From Candidatus Zixiibacteriota bacterium (lineage in GTDB: Bacteria > Zixibacteria > MSB-5A5 > GN15 > FEB-12): a stretch of 5,170 bases of DNA. A program made the position numbers and the translations under genes. The notes under the pieces are model-generated. The model was not told where the DNA came from. It saw nothing but the letters and a program-made list of their open reading frames with translations, and searched no databases. Below, piece after piece: positions 1 to 5,170 of the stretch (the stretch's first letter is position 1; every line of letters starts with the position of its first letter). Location: assembly GCA_030642845.1 (NCBI GenBank), contig DAOWMZ010000183.1, positions 1-5,170 of the forward strand, read 5' to 3'.

Positions 1-825
1 CAGAAGGTTGTTGCCCTCTTCACCAAGCTTAATATCTATATTTGTAATACCGGCTGCAACCAATTGAGCATTTATTCCCGTAACCGGATCAAAAAGATCA
101 CCGACAGTTATGGCACCGGATATATCAACTGTTGCACTGATACCGAGATTTTCATTAGTGATAGTAAATGTCCCGGCAGCCAGATCAATACCATTGCCGC
201 CATGCAGGTCAGCAAGAAGAGTACTGTTTGTAACTTTCACATTTAAATCAGAATCCTCACCAGGTATTGAAAGAGGATTAAGAAATACATCTGAACCTGA
301 AAGGTTAACTACCATGCGGGAGTTTGTTTCAATTTGATATTCAATCTGTCCCTGATCCCCTCGATAAACAACTCCATTAGCCGAATTCACCAATGCTCTT
401 TGATCGGTGCGGAAACCTGAATATATGAATCTCCCCTCATTCTGAGTATTGGCTAATTGAATCATTTGATCCAGAATGGAAGCCACCTCTTCGGCTGAAC
501 CTTCACGGGTAATATCATCATAAGTACCATTAGCCATTGCAATAGCAATTTCCTTGGCACTGGAATAAAGATCTTTGAGATCACTTAAAGATGAATCATA
601 GTTCTGCATCCAGGTCAAAGCCTGCATATTATTATTTTGATACTGTGCATTTTTGGACAGTTCTGTCCGGTAATTAAGATCGCGCTGAATCCCAATCGGG
701 TTATCAGACGGCCTATTGATCTGACGTCCGGTTGACAACTGTATTTGAAGTTCAAGCAGTCGGCTAATCGATCTTTGCATATTAAAGACCGTATTGTTGG
801 CGATCATATTATTAGTTACACGCAT
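1..825 (-). CDS. flgL: Flagellar hook-associated protein FlgL (hook-filament junction protein 3), C-terminus cut off by window edge
   Basis: FlgL is exported through the flagellar type III apparatus and sits between FlgK and the flagellin filament. The frame is open from ATG at 825-823 to base 1, giving 275 residues without a stop; the C-terminal helical part lies beyond the window. The start MRVTNNMIANN, then LSTGR (30-34), RPSDNP (38-43) and NEGRFIYSGFRTD (129-141), are typical of the flagellin/FlgL N-terminal helical domain. Residues about 214-275 (GTFTITNENLG onward, then INAQLVAAGITNIDIKLGEE) resemble the flagellin hook IN motif, a surface-domain element. The gene starts 14 bases after the csrA stop. 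Its Shine-Dalgarno is poor: only AGATGTGAT, with partial match to the extended anti-SD, so coupling to csrA translation is plausible. FlgL rather than flagellin is preferred because of the FlgK neighbour and the N-terminal wording. Confidence 0.96.
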   Translation of the reverse strand, partial: MRVTNNMIANNTVFNMQRSISRLLELQIQLSTGRQINRPSDNPIGIQRDLNYRTELSKNAQYQNNNMQALTWMQNYDSSLSDLKDLYSSAKEIAIAMANGTYDDITREGSAEEVASILDQMIQLANTQNEGRFIYSGFRTDQRALVNSANGVVYRGDQGQIEYQIETNSRMVVNLSGSDVFLNPLSIPGEDSDLNVKVTNSTLLADLHGGNGIDLAAGTFTITNENLGISATVDISGAITVGDLFDPVTGINAQLVAAGITNIDIKLGEEGNNLL

Positions 826-839
826 AAATCACATCTGTT

Positions 840-1187
840 TTATCTTTGGTTAGGATCGTTTCCCGGTCTCGGACCGGAACGCCGTTGGGAATTGCGTCCG
901 TTTTTAAATTCGACTTTGGCGGACTTGCCTTTCCCCTTGTCATCCTCTTTACCTTTGATTTTGTTTTTCAACAAGTTTACGACACTAAAAAGGTCCTCTT
1001 TTATTGATTTGGATGCTTTCCGGTTTTCTTCCTGTATTTTCACATAAATTTCTTCGCGGTGGACAATTACATCCGAGGGAGCATCAATTCCAATTCGTAC
1101 CTGGCGTCCGTGTATGCCCAGTACGCTGACTTTGATATTGTCTCCGATCGTTATAGATTCGCCCAACCTCCTTGTTAAAATAAGCAA
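840..1187 (-). CDS. csrA: CsrA/RsmA-family carbon storage and flagellar translational regulator with long C-terminal extension
   Basis: CsrA is a dimeric RNA-binding protein that recognises GGA in mRNA leaders and usually blocks ribosome access. Residues 1-54 align without gaps to the classical protein: [10 protein letters not shown] at the N-terminus (RNA-contacting L4 and R6), [11 protein letters not shown] (27-37) and VHREEIY (42-48, with R44 that contacts GGA). Classical CsrA is about 61 residues; this one has 115. Residues 55-78 could form a charged helix, and about 79-115 are rich in Lys, Arg, Gly, Pro and Asn and look disordered. The start is TTG (1187-1185), chosen because it gives exactly MLILTRR and has GGAGGG at 1197-1192. 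The gene sits 43 bases after flgK and 14 before flgL, an unusual place; csrA is commonly found after flgL with fliW. No frameshift is seen. FliW is not in the window. Confidence 0.96.
   Translation of the reverse strand: MLILTRRLGESITIGDNIKVSVLGIHGRQVRIGIDAPSDVIVHREEIYVKIQEENRKASKSIKEDLFSVVNLLKNKIKGKEDDKGKGKSAKVEFKNGRNSQRRSGPRPGNDPNQR
861..879 (-). other. Hairpin at the 3' end of csrA, upstream of flgL
   Basis: On the transcript strand, TTCCGGTC and GACCGGGAA pair around a CGA triloop. Six Watson-Crick pairs (868-872 outward to 863-877) are followed by a U-G wobble (862/878) and an A-U pair (861/879). It lies in the codons for the basic CsrA tail (RRSGPRPG), 36 bases before the flgL start. 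No U-run follows, so it is not a rho-independent terminator. It might slow ribosomes, mark an RNA processing point or set the csrA/flgL ratio, or merely reflect GC-rich Arg/Gly/Pro codons. The fold was drawn by hand; no energy was calculated. Confidence 0.45.
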
Positions 1188-1213
1188 GTGACCCTCCGTG
1201 GTGCTTATAATTT
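1165..1213 (-). promoter_or_regulatory. csrA translation-start hairpin with two CsrA-type GGA sites (likely autoregulatory element)
   Basis: On the transcript strand ATAAGCA (1208-1202) is exactly complementary to TGCTTAT (1186-1180), enclosing the Shine-Dalgarno GGAGGG and part of the TTG start. AAA at 1213-1211 can add three pairs with TTT at 1179-1177 across a two-base bulge. Inside, ACC (1202-1200) can pair with GGT (1193-1191), exposing the six-base loop ACGGAG; base 1202 then leaves the outer stem. Immediately downstream AAC (1176-1174) can pair with GTT (1167-1165) around a second six-base loop, AAGGAG. The known CsrA preference is ACARGGAUGU with GGA in a hairpin loop; the second site ACAAGGAGGT differs at one base. 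The two GGA triplets start 26 bases apart, a distance a CsrA dimer can bridge. CsrA binding is inferred. Confidence 0.6.
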
Positions 1214-1230
1214 TATATTCGGCATCCTGC

Positions 1231-2625
1231 CTACCTTCCGACTATCCCCATCCTGGAGATAACTACTTCCAATGCCTCATCCATAGTCGTTATGATTCTG
1301 GCAGCGGCATCATAGGCATGCTGAAATTTTATCATGTTGGCCATCTCTTCATCAAGAGATACACCTTCTACAGATTCTCTTGCATTATAAACCTGTTGAA
1401 GCATGAGTTGATAATTTTCTGAAAATGAAATAGCTTCATTGGTCTCAACCCCAAGATTACCTATAAGGCTGTTATAGAAATCATTAACCGTTGATGAACC
1501 ATTGTGCATGATTCTCTCATTTCTTATATTCTGAATCTCCAGCGCTATTGTTCCGTCACCCCTTTCTCCTGAACCGGAAGCGGCAATCATATCCGGCGAA
1601 ATCTCCAGAGCCATGTTCAATTTGATAGTCCCGGCGGATAAGAAGTTGGAATCAAAAAACTCTTTTCCGGTAGATCCATCCAACCCATAGCCGGATTGAT
1701 GAATACTATTAACATTTTCAATAATCGATCTGGCCATAGTATCAAGTTCATCAATATATCTGGGGATTAACTCATCCCTGGTATCGACTAAGCCCTTTAA
1801 CTGGCCATTGATATTTGTAATTTGTATGTTTGTCCCTTCCCAGACTAATTCATGGGACATCCGTCCTTTTTCATTGATAACATTTGTACTGAGCCTGTTT
1901 GTTTCAGAACCATTAACAATTTCCATGGCTCCAATCATAACTCTCAATTCCCCGTTGGATGATTCGATAGTGTTGACATCGACATATTCAGATAATTTAT
2001 CAACCAACAGGTTACGGGCATCCCTGAGTCCATTGGCCATGGTTCCATCAACTTCACGAATTCTAATCTGTTCATTAAGATTGGCTATTTCAGCGGAATA
2101 TCTGTTGATGTTATCTGATATTGAAGCCAGATCCTTATTGATAGAATCACGAAGCCGATAAAGCTGTTCCGAGAGATCCTGAAAGGAGTTTATCATTTTT
2201 TTGGCTGAACTTAAAACTGCCTGACGATTAGTTGTTGACTCGGCATTTTGTGATAATGAATCCCAGGAGTTCCAGAACTCATTAATATGATTGGAAAGGG
2301 TGTTGTCTGACGGTTCGTTAAAAAGAATTTCAACTTGGGTCAATATTTTTTCTTTGTAACTCCATTGGCCTAATGATTTACTATTACGACGATATTGTTC
2401 CCCCAAAAAGAGATCTTTAACCTGGGTGATATGAGAAACTCTAACACCGGTTCCTAAGGATCCAAATGGTGTTTGAATTGATGGGCTGGGGTTGATATTG
2501 ACTCTCTGGCGGGTATAACCCGGCGTATTAACATTGGCAATGTTATTTCCTATTGTCTGGAGATATAACTGATGGGCTAATAAAGCACTTTTGCCAGCTT
2601 CCAATCCCTGGAATAAACCTGACAT
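1231..2625 (-). CDS. flgK: Flagellar hook-associated protein FlgK (hook-filament junction protein 1)
   Basis: FlgK is the first junction protein, placed on the hook tip after hook completion, exported by the flagellar type III system with FlgN as chaperone. The protein has 464 residues, towards the short end for FlgK but complete. The N-terminal rod/hook-type domain shows [16 protein letters not shown] (4-19) and [14 protein letters not shown] (27-40). The helical middle (about 90-310) ends in [18 protein letters not shown] (278-295) and [12 protein letters not shown] (309-320). The C-terminal half of the D0/D1 coiled coil is [20 protein letters not shown] (422-441) followed by [13 protein letters not shown] (448-460). 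The modest length implies a small central D2-type domain. Start ATG at 2625-2623 shares one base with the flgN stop (TGATG) and has AGGAGGG five bases upstream by usual counting. The neighbouring chaperone gene supports the assignment. Confidence 0.98.
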   Translation of the reverse strand: MSGLFQGLEAGKSALLAHQLYLQTIGNNIANVNTPGYTRQRVNINPSPSIQTPFGSLGTGVRVSHITQVKDLFLGEQYRRNSKSLGQWSYKEKILTQVEILFNEPSDNTLSNHINEFWNSWDSLSQNAESTTNRQAVLSSAKKMINSFQDLSEQLYRLRDSINKDLASISDNINRYSAEIANLNEQIRIREVDGTMANGLRDARNLLVDKLSEYVDVNTIESSNGELRVMIGAMEIVNGSETNRLSTNVINEKGRMSHELVWEGTNIQITNINGQLKGLVDTRDELIPRYIDELDTMARSIIENVNSIHQSGYGLDGSTGKEFFDSNFLSAGTIKLNMALEISPDMIAASGSGERGDGTIALEIQNIRNERIMHNGSSTVNDFYNSLIGNLGVETNEAISFSENYQLMLQQVYNARESVEGVSLDEEMANMIKFQHAYDAAARIITTMDEALEVVISRMGIVGR

Positions 2626-3110
2626 CAGACCCTCCTATCCAAAGCAACATTCATGTTTGAATTATTTTCAGCACCGGAAGCTGTATAACCTTGATCAGAA
2701 TTCCCTACCCGGGAAAGCATTTCCATCATCCGTTGAATATATTGGCGCGATTTATTCAAAAGCATAGCATTTTGATTGCGTGTTTTCAAAATCTTGTCAT
2801 TGAGAAGTAATATCGATTTGCGCAGCATTGATAACTGATCAGCCTGATTTTGATCTACCATTTCAAGCAGACGGGTGACGGTCAGATCTCCTTCAATGGT
2901 ATTCTGCTGCCTGATATTTTCCAGCATATCACAACGCTGTTTATTGAGGAGATTGCTTTCGATCATTTTTTCTCTTTGAAGTTCTGTTACTCGATTGAGT
3001 TCATCGGCATCGTTTTCAACCAATGCCTTTTGCTGCTTTTCTAGTAATCGGAGAAAAGATTCGAAGAGAGCGGCCTCCCTGCCTAATATTTCAATTAAAC
3101 TATTTATCAT
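2625..3110 (-). CDS. flgN: FlgN-family flagellar export chaperone for FlgK/FlgL
   Basis: FlgN is a cytoplasmic chaperone that binds the C-terminal helices of FlgK and FlgL and brings them to the export gate. The protein has 161 residues, close to the usual 140-160. It is almost wholly helical: INSLIEILGREAALFESFLRL (2-22), LLEKQQKALVENDADELNRV (22-41), then a QREKMIESNLLNKQR segment (45-59) and a long second helix LLLNDKILKTRNQNAMLLNK (101-120) ending in SRQYIQRMMEML (121-132). The last 25 residues are polar and probably disordered. The family is poorly conserved in sequence, so the call rests on the helical pattern and the position directly before flgK. ATG at 3110-3108 is the first possible start, because an in-frame TAG lies two codons upstream. 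The AGGA there is only one base from the ATG, an unusually tight spacing. Confidence 0.9.
   Translation of the reverse strand: MINSLIEILGREAALFESFLRLLEKQQKALVENDADELNRVTELQREKMIESNLLNKQRCDMLENIRQQNTIEGDLTVTRLLEMVDQNQADQLSMLRKSILLLNDKILKTRNQNAMLLNKSRQYIQRMMEMLSRVGNSDQGYTASGAENNSNMNVALDRRV
2630..2636 (-). promoter_or_regulatory. Strong Shine-Dalgarno for flgK inside the flgN 3' end
   Basis: The transcript reads AGGAGGG, then TCTG, then ATG. It is the best-placed Shine-Dalgarno in the window and lies in the last codons of flgN (the final Arg-Arg-Val). Together with the TGATG stop-start overlap it suggests both independent initiation and coupling, as expected for a structural protein needed in more copies than its catalytic-type chaperone. 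Confidence 0.75.
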
Positions 3111-3138
3111 ATCCTATTCTTTCCCATAATGTGCTCAT
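3100..3138 (-). other. Two tiny out-of-frame reading frames leading into flgN
   Basis: The 33-base gap between flgJ and flgN holds the direct repeat ATTATG twice, 11 bases apart, each giving an ATG out of frame with flgN. The first ATG (3138-3136) encodes 12 codons and stops at TAG (3102-3100), inside flgN. The second (3127-3125) encodes MGKNRI and its TGA (3109-3107) overlaps the flgN start as ATGA, a classic coupling overlap. Neither has a strong Shine-Dalgarno. They could pass ribosomes on to flgN, whose own Shine-Dalgarno is badly spaced, or be chance in AT-rich sequence. Chance is the default view. Confidence 0.25.
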
Positions 3139-3143
3139 AATAG

Positions 3144-4094
3144 TTATCGACTTGTGTGTAAAATTCCTTTAGCATTCTTCATAGCCGATAAATCCTTATA
3201 AAATGTGAATGAATCCAAAACTCTTTCTACATAACTCTTAGTCTCGGCAAAGGGAGGTATCCCCTGATATTTTTCCACATTTCCCGGGCCGGCATTATAA
3301 GCCGCCAGTGCCAGTTTGATGTCACCGAATTTGTCTAACATCTGTTTTAGATAGCGAGTGCCGGATTCGATATTATCCTGTGGATTAAAGACTTTAGGTG
3401 TTCCCATTTCCTCAGCAGTACCATCCATTAACTGCATTAAACCCTTGGCTCCGGCTGGTGATACCGCCCTGGCATCTCCCCCGGATTCCTCTTTTATGAC
3501 AGCAAAGACTAAGGCTGAATCAACCTGATTTGCCTGAGCCGCTTTGTCAACAATATGGCCGTAATTTCTGATGATATTATCGGTATTAAACTTTGGCATG
3601 TCTCCGTTTCCGAGTTTACCGACTTTTTCAATTTTAATAACAGGTTTGGCTGGACCTTTTTCAGGGAATATTTTGAACGGTTCAATAAGCATTTTATCCG
3701 GTTTATCATTTTCAGTATTTAACGGTTTGATTTCAACTTTTTCAGTTGAGAAGGCAGTCCCATCCAATGTTTTTATCATTGAATTATAAAGCGCATCAGC
3801 TATCGACCTTTTTCCGCCAGCCATTTTCAGTGCCAGCTGTTGGTCAAACATATCCATATAGGCATCTTTACCATAATCACTGGAAAAAGAATTGTCTTTG
3901 GAAAGCGGATCTTCTCCTACTGTTTTCCGCATCGCTTTTAACATCTGATAGATAAAGAGCGACTCAAAATCTTTTGATGCCTTTCGCAGACGCAATTTTT
4001 CCTTCTCAAGATCCCCTGTTTTTATTTCAGTAGAATTTTCAGTTTCCATTTGGGCTGGCTGTGCCAGTTTTGATGTGGGACCTATTTCAGACAT
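3144..4094 (-). CDS. flgJ: Dual-domain FlgJ: rod-cap protein fused to a lytic transglycosylase (SLT/GH23-type)
   Basis: FlgJ caps the growing rod in the periplasm and opens the peptidoglycan so the rod can pass. The protein has 316 residues, as in enterobacteria. Residues about 36-108 are the rod-binding domain (KASKDFESLFIYQMLKAMRK at 38-57, DMFDQQLALKMA at 81-92, SIADALYNSM at 97-106). A Lys/Pro/Glu-rich linker spans about 110-170. Residues about 175-300 are a soluble lytic transglycosylase domain: FAVIKEESGGD with putative catalytic E203 in the ES motif, SPAGAKGLMQLM (212-223), AAYNAGPGNV (264-273) and SYVERVLD (287-294). Enterobacterial FlgJ has an unrelated GH73 glucosaminidase here, so the enzyme half differs. 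There is no signal peptide, consistent with export through the flagellar apparatus. ATG at 4094-4092 shares one base with the flgI stop (TAATG). Confidence 0.95.
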   Translation of the reverse strand: MSEIGPTSKLAQPAQMETENSTEIKTGDLEKEKLRLRKASKDFESLFIYQMLKAMRKTVGEDPLSKDNSFSSDYGKDAYMDMFDQQLALKMAGGKRSIADALYNSMIKTLDGTAFSTEKVEIKPLNTENDKPDKMLIEPFKIFPEKGPAKPVIKIEKVGKLGNGDMPKFNTDNIIRNYGHIVDKAAQANQVDSALVFAVIKEESGGDARAVSPAGAKGLMQLMDGTAEEMGTPKVFNPQDNIESGTRYLKQMLDKFGDIKLALAAYNAGPGNVEKYQGIPPFAETKSYVERVLDSFTFYKDLSAMKNAKGILHTSR

Positions 4095-4112
4095 TATAAA
4101 ATTATCAACTCC
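4094..4112 (-). promoter_or_regulatory. flgI-flgJ stop-start overlap without a well-placed Shine-Dalgarno
   Basis: The flgI TAA and flgJ ATG overlap as TAATG. The only GGAG upstream (4112-4109) is 14 bases from the ATG, too far for efficient initiation on its own. Translation of flgJ therefore probably depends on ribosomes that have just finished flgI. That would tie rod-cap production to P-ring production. Confidence 0.5.
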
Positions 4113-5170
4113 GCTCTTAAAGCACCTGCTTGTTTAAGTGCCTGAAAAATTGCAATTATATCTCTGGGAGTTGCTCCAATTTTATTTAAGGCACTGGCTA
4201 TATCAGAAAGATAGACTGATCTTGCCAAGTGAACTACTCTAGCGTTTTCATCCTGTACATTTATCCGTGATTCCTGAGTTACAATAGTCTCGCCCAAGCT
4301 GAATGCATCCGGTTGAGATATTATTGGTGTCGATTGGATACTAACGGTAATTGTCCCGTGAGCAATAGCCACCGGTTCAATCGTAACATGTTCACCAACG
4401 ACAATGGTTCCGGTTTTTTCGTTGATTACCACACGAGCCGGATTATCGGGGACAACCTGAAGTAATCCGACATTGGAAGCAAATTCAATTTTACTGTTGG
4501 GATGAGAAAGTGAATCAGGTACAACCAGTCTAACTGTTCCGGCATCTACCGGATATGCCAGGAGGCCATATTTGATATTTATTCTTTCCGCAATCCTATA
4601 AGCAGTAGTAAAATCCGGATCCCTTAAAGAGAGAAATATCTCTCTGGATTCATCACGGGGTGCTTCAAGCGATTTGATAATCTTTCCCCCATCAGGTATT
4701 CGCCCTACTAAGGTGTAGTTCTTAACAATTTTATTGCCTTCATCAACCTGAACATTAAAACCACCTATCGACACCGATCCCTGAGCAATGGCTCGCTGAA
4801 CGCCATCGAGGCTGGACAGCGGAGTCATCAGGAGAGTTCCCCCCTGTAATGACGAAGCATCACCAACCGATGATACTGTGATATCAAAATATGTTCCTTT
4901 AGCCTGATGGCTTGATATTTTGGCTGTCACCATCACAGCTGCAACATTTTTTACTTTTACTTTACTTTGATCAACTGTAAGCCCCAACCGTTCCATCATA
5001 TTTACAAGTGACTGGGTGGTAAATTGAGTTCCTGATCCATCACCGGAACCATCAAGCCCAATTATTAATCCATAACCAATCAAATCTTCCTGATTCTCAT
5101 TCTGGAAACTACAAATATCTTTAATACGGACTTTACCGGCTTCCGCTACTCCTGATAAAGTTAGAAGCAA
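4094..5170 (-). CDS. flgI: Flagellar P-ring protein FlgI, N-terminus cut by window edge
   Basis: FlgI monomers are secreted by Sec into the periplasm and form the P-ring around the rod in the peptidoglycan layer. The frame is open to the right edge; 358 residues are present. Base 5170 reads as TTG but is best taken as an internal Leu codon: residues 2-11 (LLTLSGVAEA) look like the end of a signal peptide with an A-E-A cleavage site, so the true start is probably 5-15 codons outside. Mature signature KVRIKDICSFQNENQEDLIG (13-32) is followed by YGLIIGLDGSGDG (33-45), GGTLLMTPLSSLDG (110-123), GRIPDGG (156-162) and VVINEKTGTIVVG (247-259). The C-terminus LSDIASALNKIGATPRDIIA (321-340) then IFQALKQAGALRAELIIL (341-358) is complete and canonical. 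Cys20 is the only cysteine seen. Confidence 0.98.
   Translation of the reverse strand: MLLTLSGVAEAGKVRIKDICSFQNENQEDLIGYGLIIGLDGSGDGSGTQFTTQSLVNMMERLGLTVDQSKVKVKNVAAVMVTAKISSHQAKGTYFDITVSSVGDASSLQGGTLLMTPLSSLDGVQRAIAQGSVSIGGFNVQVDEGNKIVKNYTLVGRIPDGGKIIKSLEAPRDESREIFLSLRDPDFTTAYRIAERINIKYGLLAYPVDAGTVRLVVPDSLSHPNSKIEFASNVGLLQVVPDNPARVVINEKTGTIVVGEHVTIEPVAIAHGTITVSIQSTPIISQPDAFSLGETIVTQESRINVQDENARVVHLARSVYLSDIASALNKIGATPRDIIAIFQALKQAGALRAELIIL

Noticed and set aside
861..879. Rho-independent terminator after csrA
   Set aside because: The stem is inside the csrA coding region and is followed by AAACGATCC, not a run of T, on the transcript strand.
896..905. Another ANGGA motif (AAACGGACGC) in the csrA tail as a CsrA site controlling flgL
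   Set aside because: It is about 75 bases from the flgL start, not in an evident hairpin loop, and a five-base motif with one free position is expected by chance several times in this window.
745..1047. Plus-strand open frame of 100 codons opposite csrA and the flgL start
   Set aside because: It overlaps two clearly recognised minus-strand genes, shows no family resemblance and has no good ribosome site; it mirrors the Lys-rich csrA tail as Phe/Leu/Ser-rich residues.
1166..1175. Internal Shine-Dalgarno AAGGAGG in csrA driving a shorter product
   Set aside because: The only start codon close by (TTG) directly abuts it with no spacing, and a product lacking LTRR would lose the RNA-binding residues.
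1205..1222. Possible promoter for csrA (TATAAA and TTATAA boxes, or a sigma-28-like GCCGAATA)
   Set aside because: No TTGACA-like hexamer lies about 17 bases upstream, and no TAAA lies 11 bases before GCCGAATA. The AT-rich bases are better explained as the left arm of the csrA start hairpin.
1808..2161. Plus-strand open frame of 117 codons inside flgK
   Set aside because: It lies wholly inside the conserved flgK gene on the other strand and has no recognisable motif or upstream ribosome site.
5168..5170. TTG at the right edge as the true flgI start
   Set aside because: The frame is open at the edge and the first residues are only the tail of a signal peptide; a charged N-region and most of the hydrophobic core are missing, so the start is outside.

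Overview
The window is one compact stretch of a flagellar operon, entirely on the minus strand. In transcription order (right to left) it holds flgI (P-ring, 5' end cut by the window edge), flgJ (rod cap fused to a lytic transglycosylase), flgN (export chaperone), flgK (hook-filament junction 1), csrA (RNA-binding regulator with a long extra tail) and flgL (hook-filament junction 3, C-terminus cut by the window edge). No plus-strand gene, RNA gene, mobile element or CRISPR was seen. No gene-free stretch exceeds 43 bases.

Organism: a flagellated Gram-negative (diderm) bacterium, because FlgI forms the P-ring, which is found with an outer membrane. Base composition is moderately AT-rich, judged by eye. 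The csrA gene next to flgK/flgL, the dual-domain FlgJ with a GH23-type rather than GH73-type enzyme, and the extended CsrA fit a deep-branching lineage better than enterobacteria. I cannot name the phylum from sequence alone; an FCB-type or candidate-phylum bacterium such as Zixibacteria is only a guess.

Layout: flgI and flgJ share one base (TAATG), and flgN and flgK share one base (TGATG), so translational coupling is likely. The gaps are 33 bases (flgJ-flgN), 43 bases (flgK-csrA) and 14 bases (csrA-flgL). No terminator or convincing promoter was found, so one transcript is the simplest reading.

How the genes work together: FlgI builds the P-ring, FlgJ opens the peptidoglycan and caps the growing rod, FlgN delivers the junction proteins FlgK and FlgL to the export apparatus, and these two join hook to filament. 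CsrA is a translational regulator that in many flagellated bacteria controls flagellin synthesis, often with the antagonist FliW. Here csrA lies between the two junction genes. Its own start region can fold so that two GGA motifs sit in six-base loops, one on the Shine-Dalgarno and one 26 bases downstream. This looks like a CsrA autoregulatory site and is the most interesting signal in the window.
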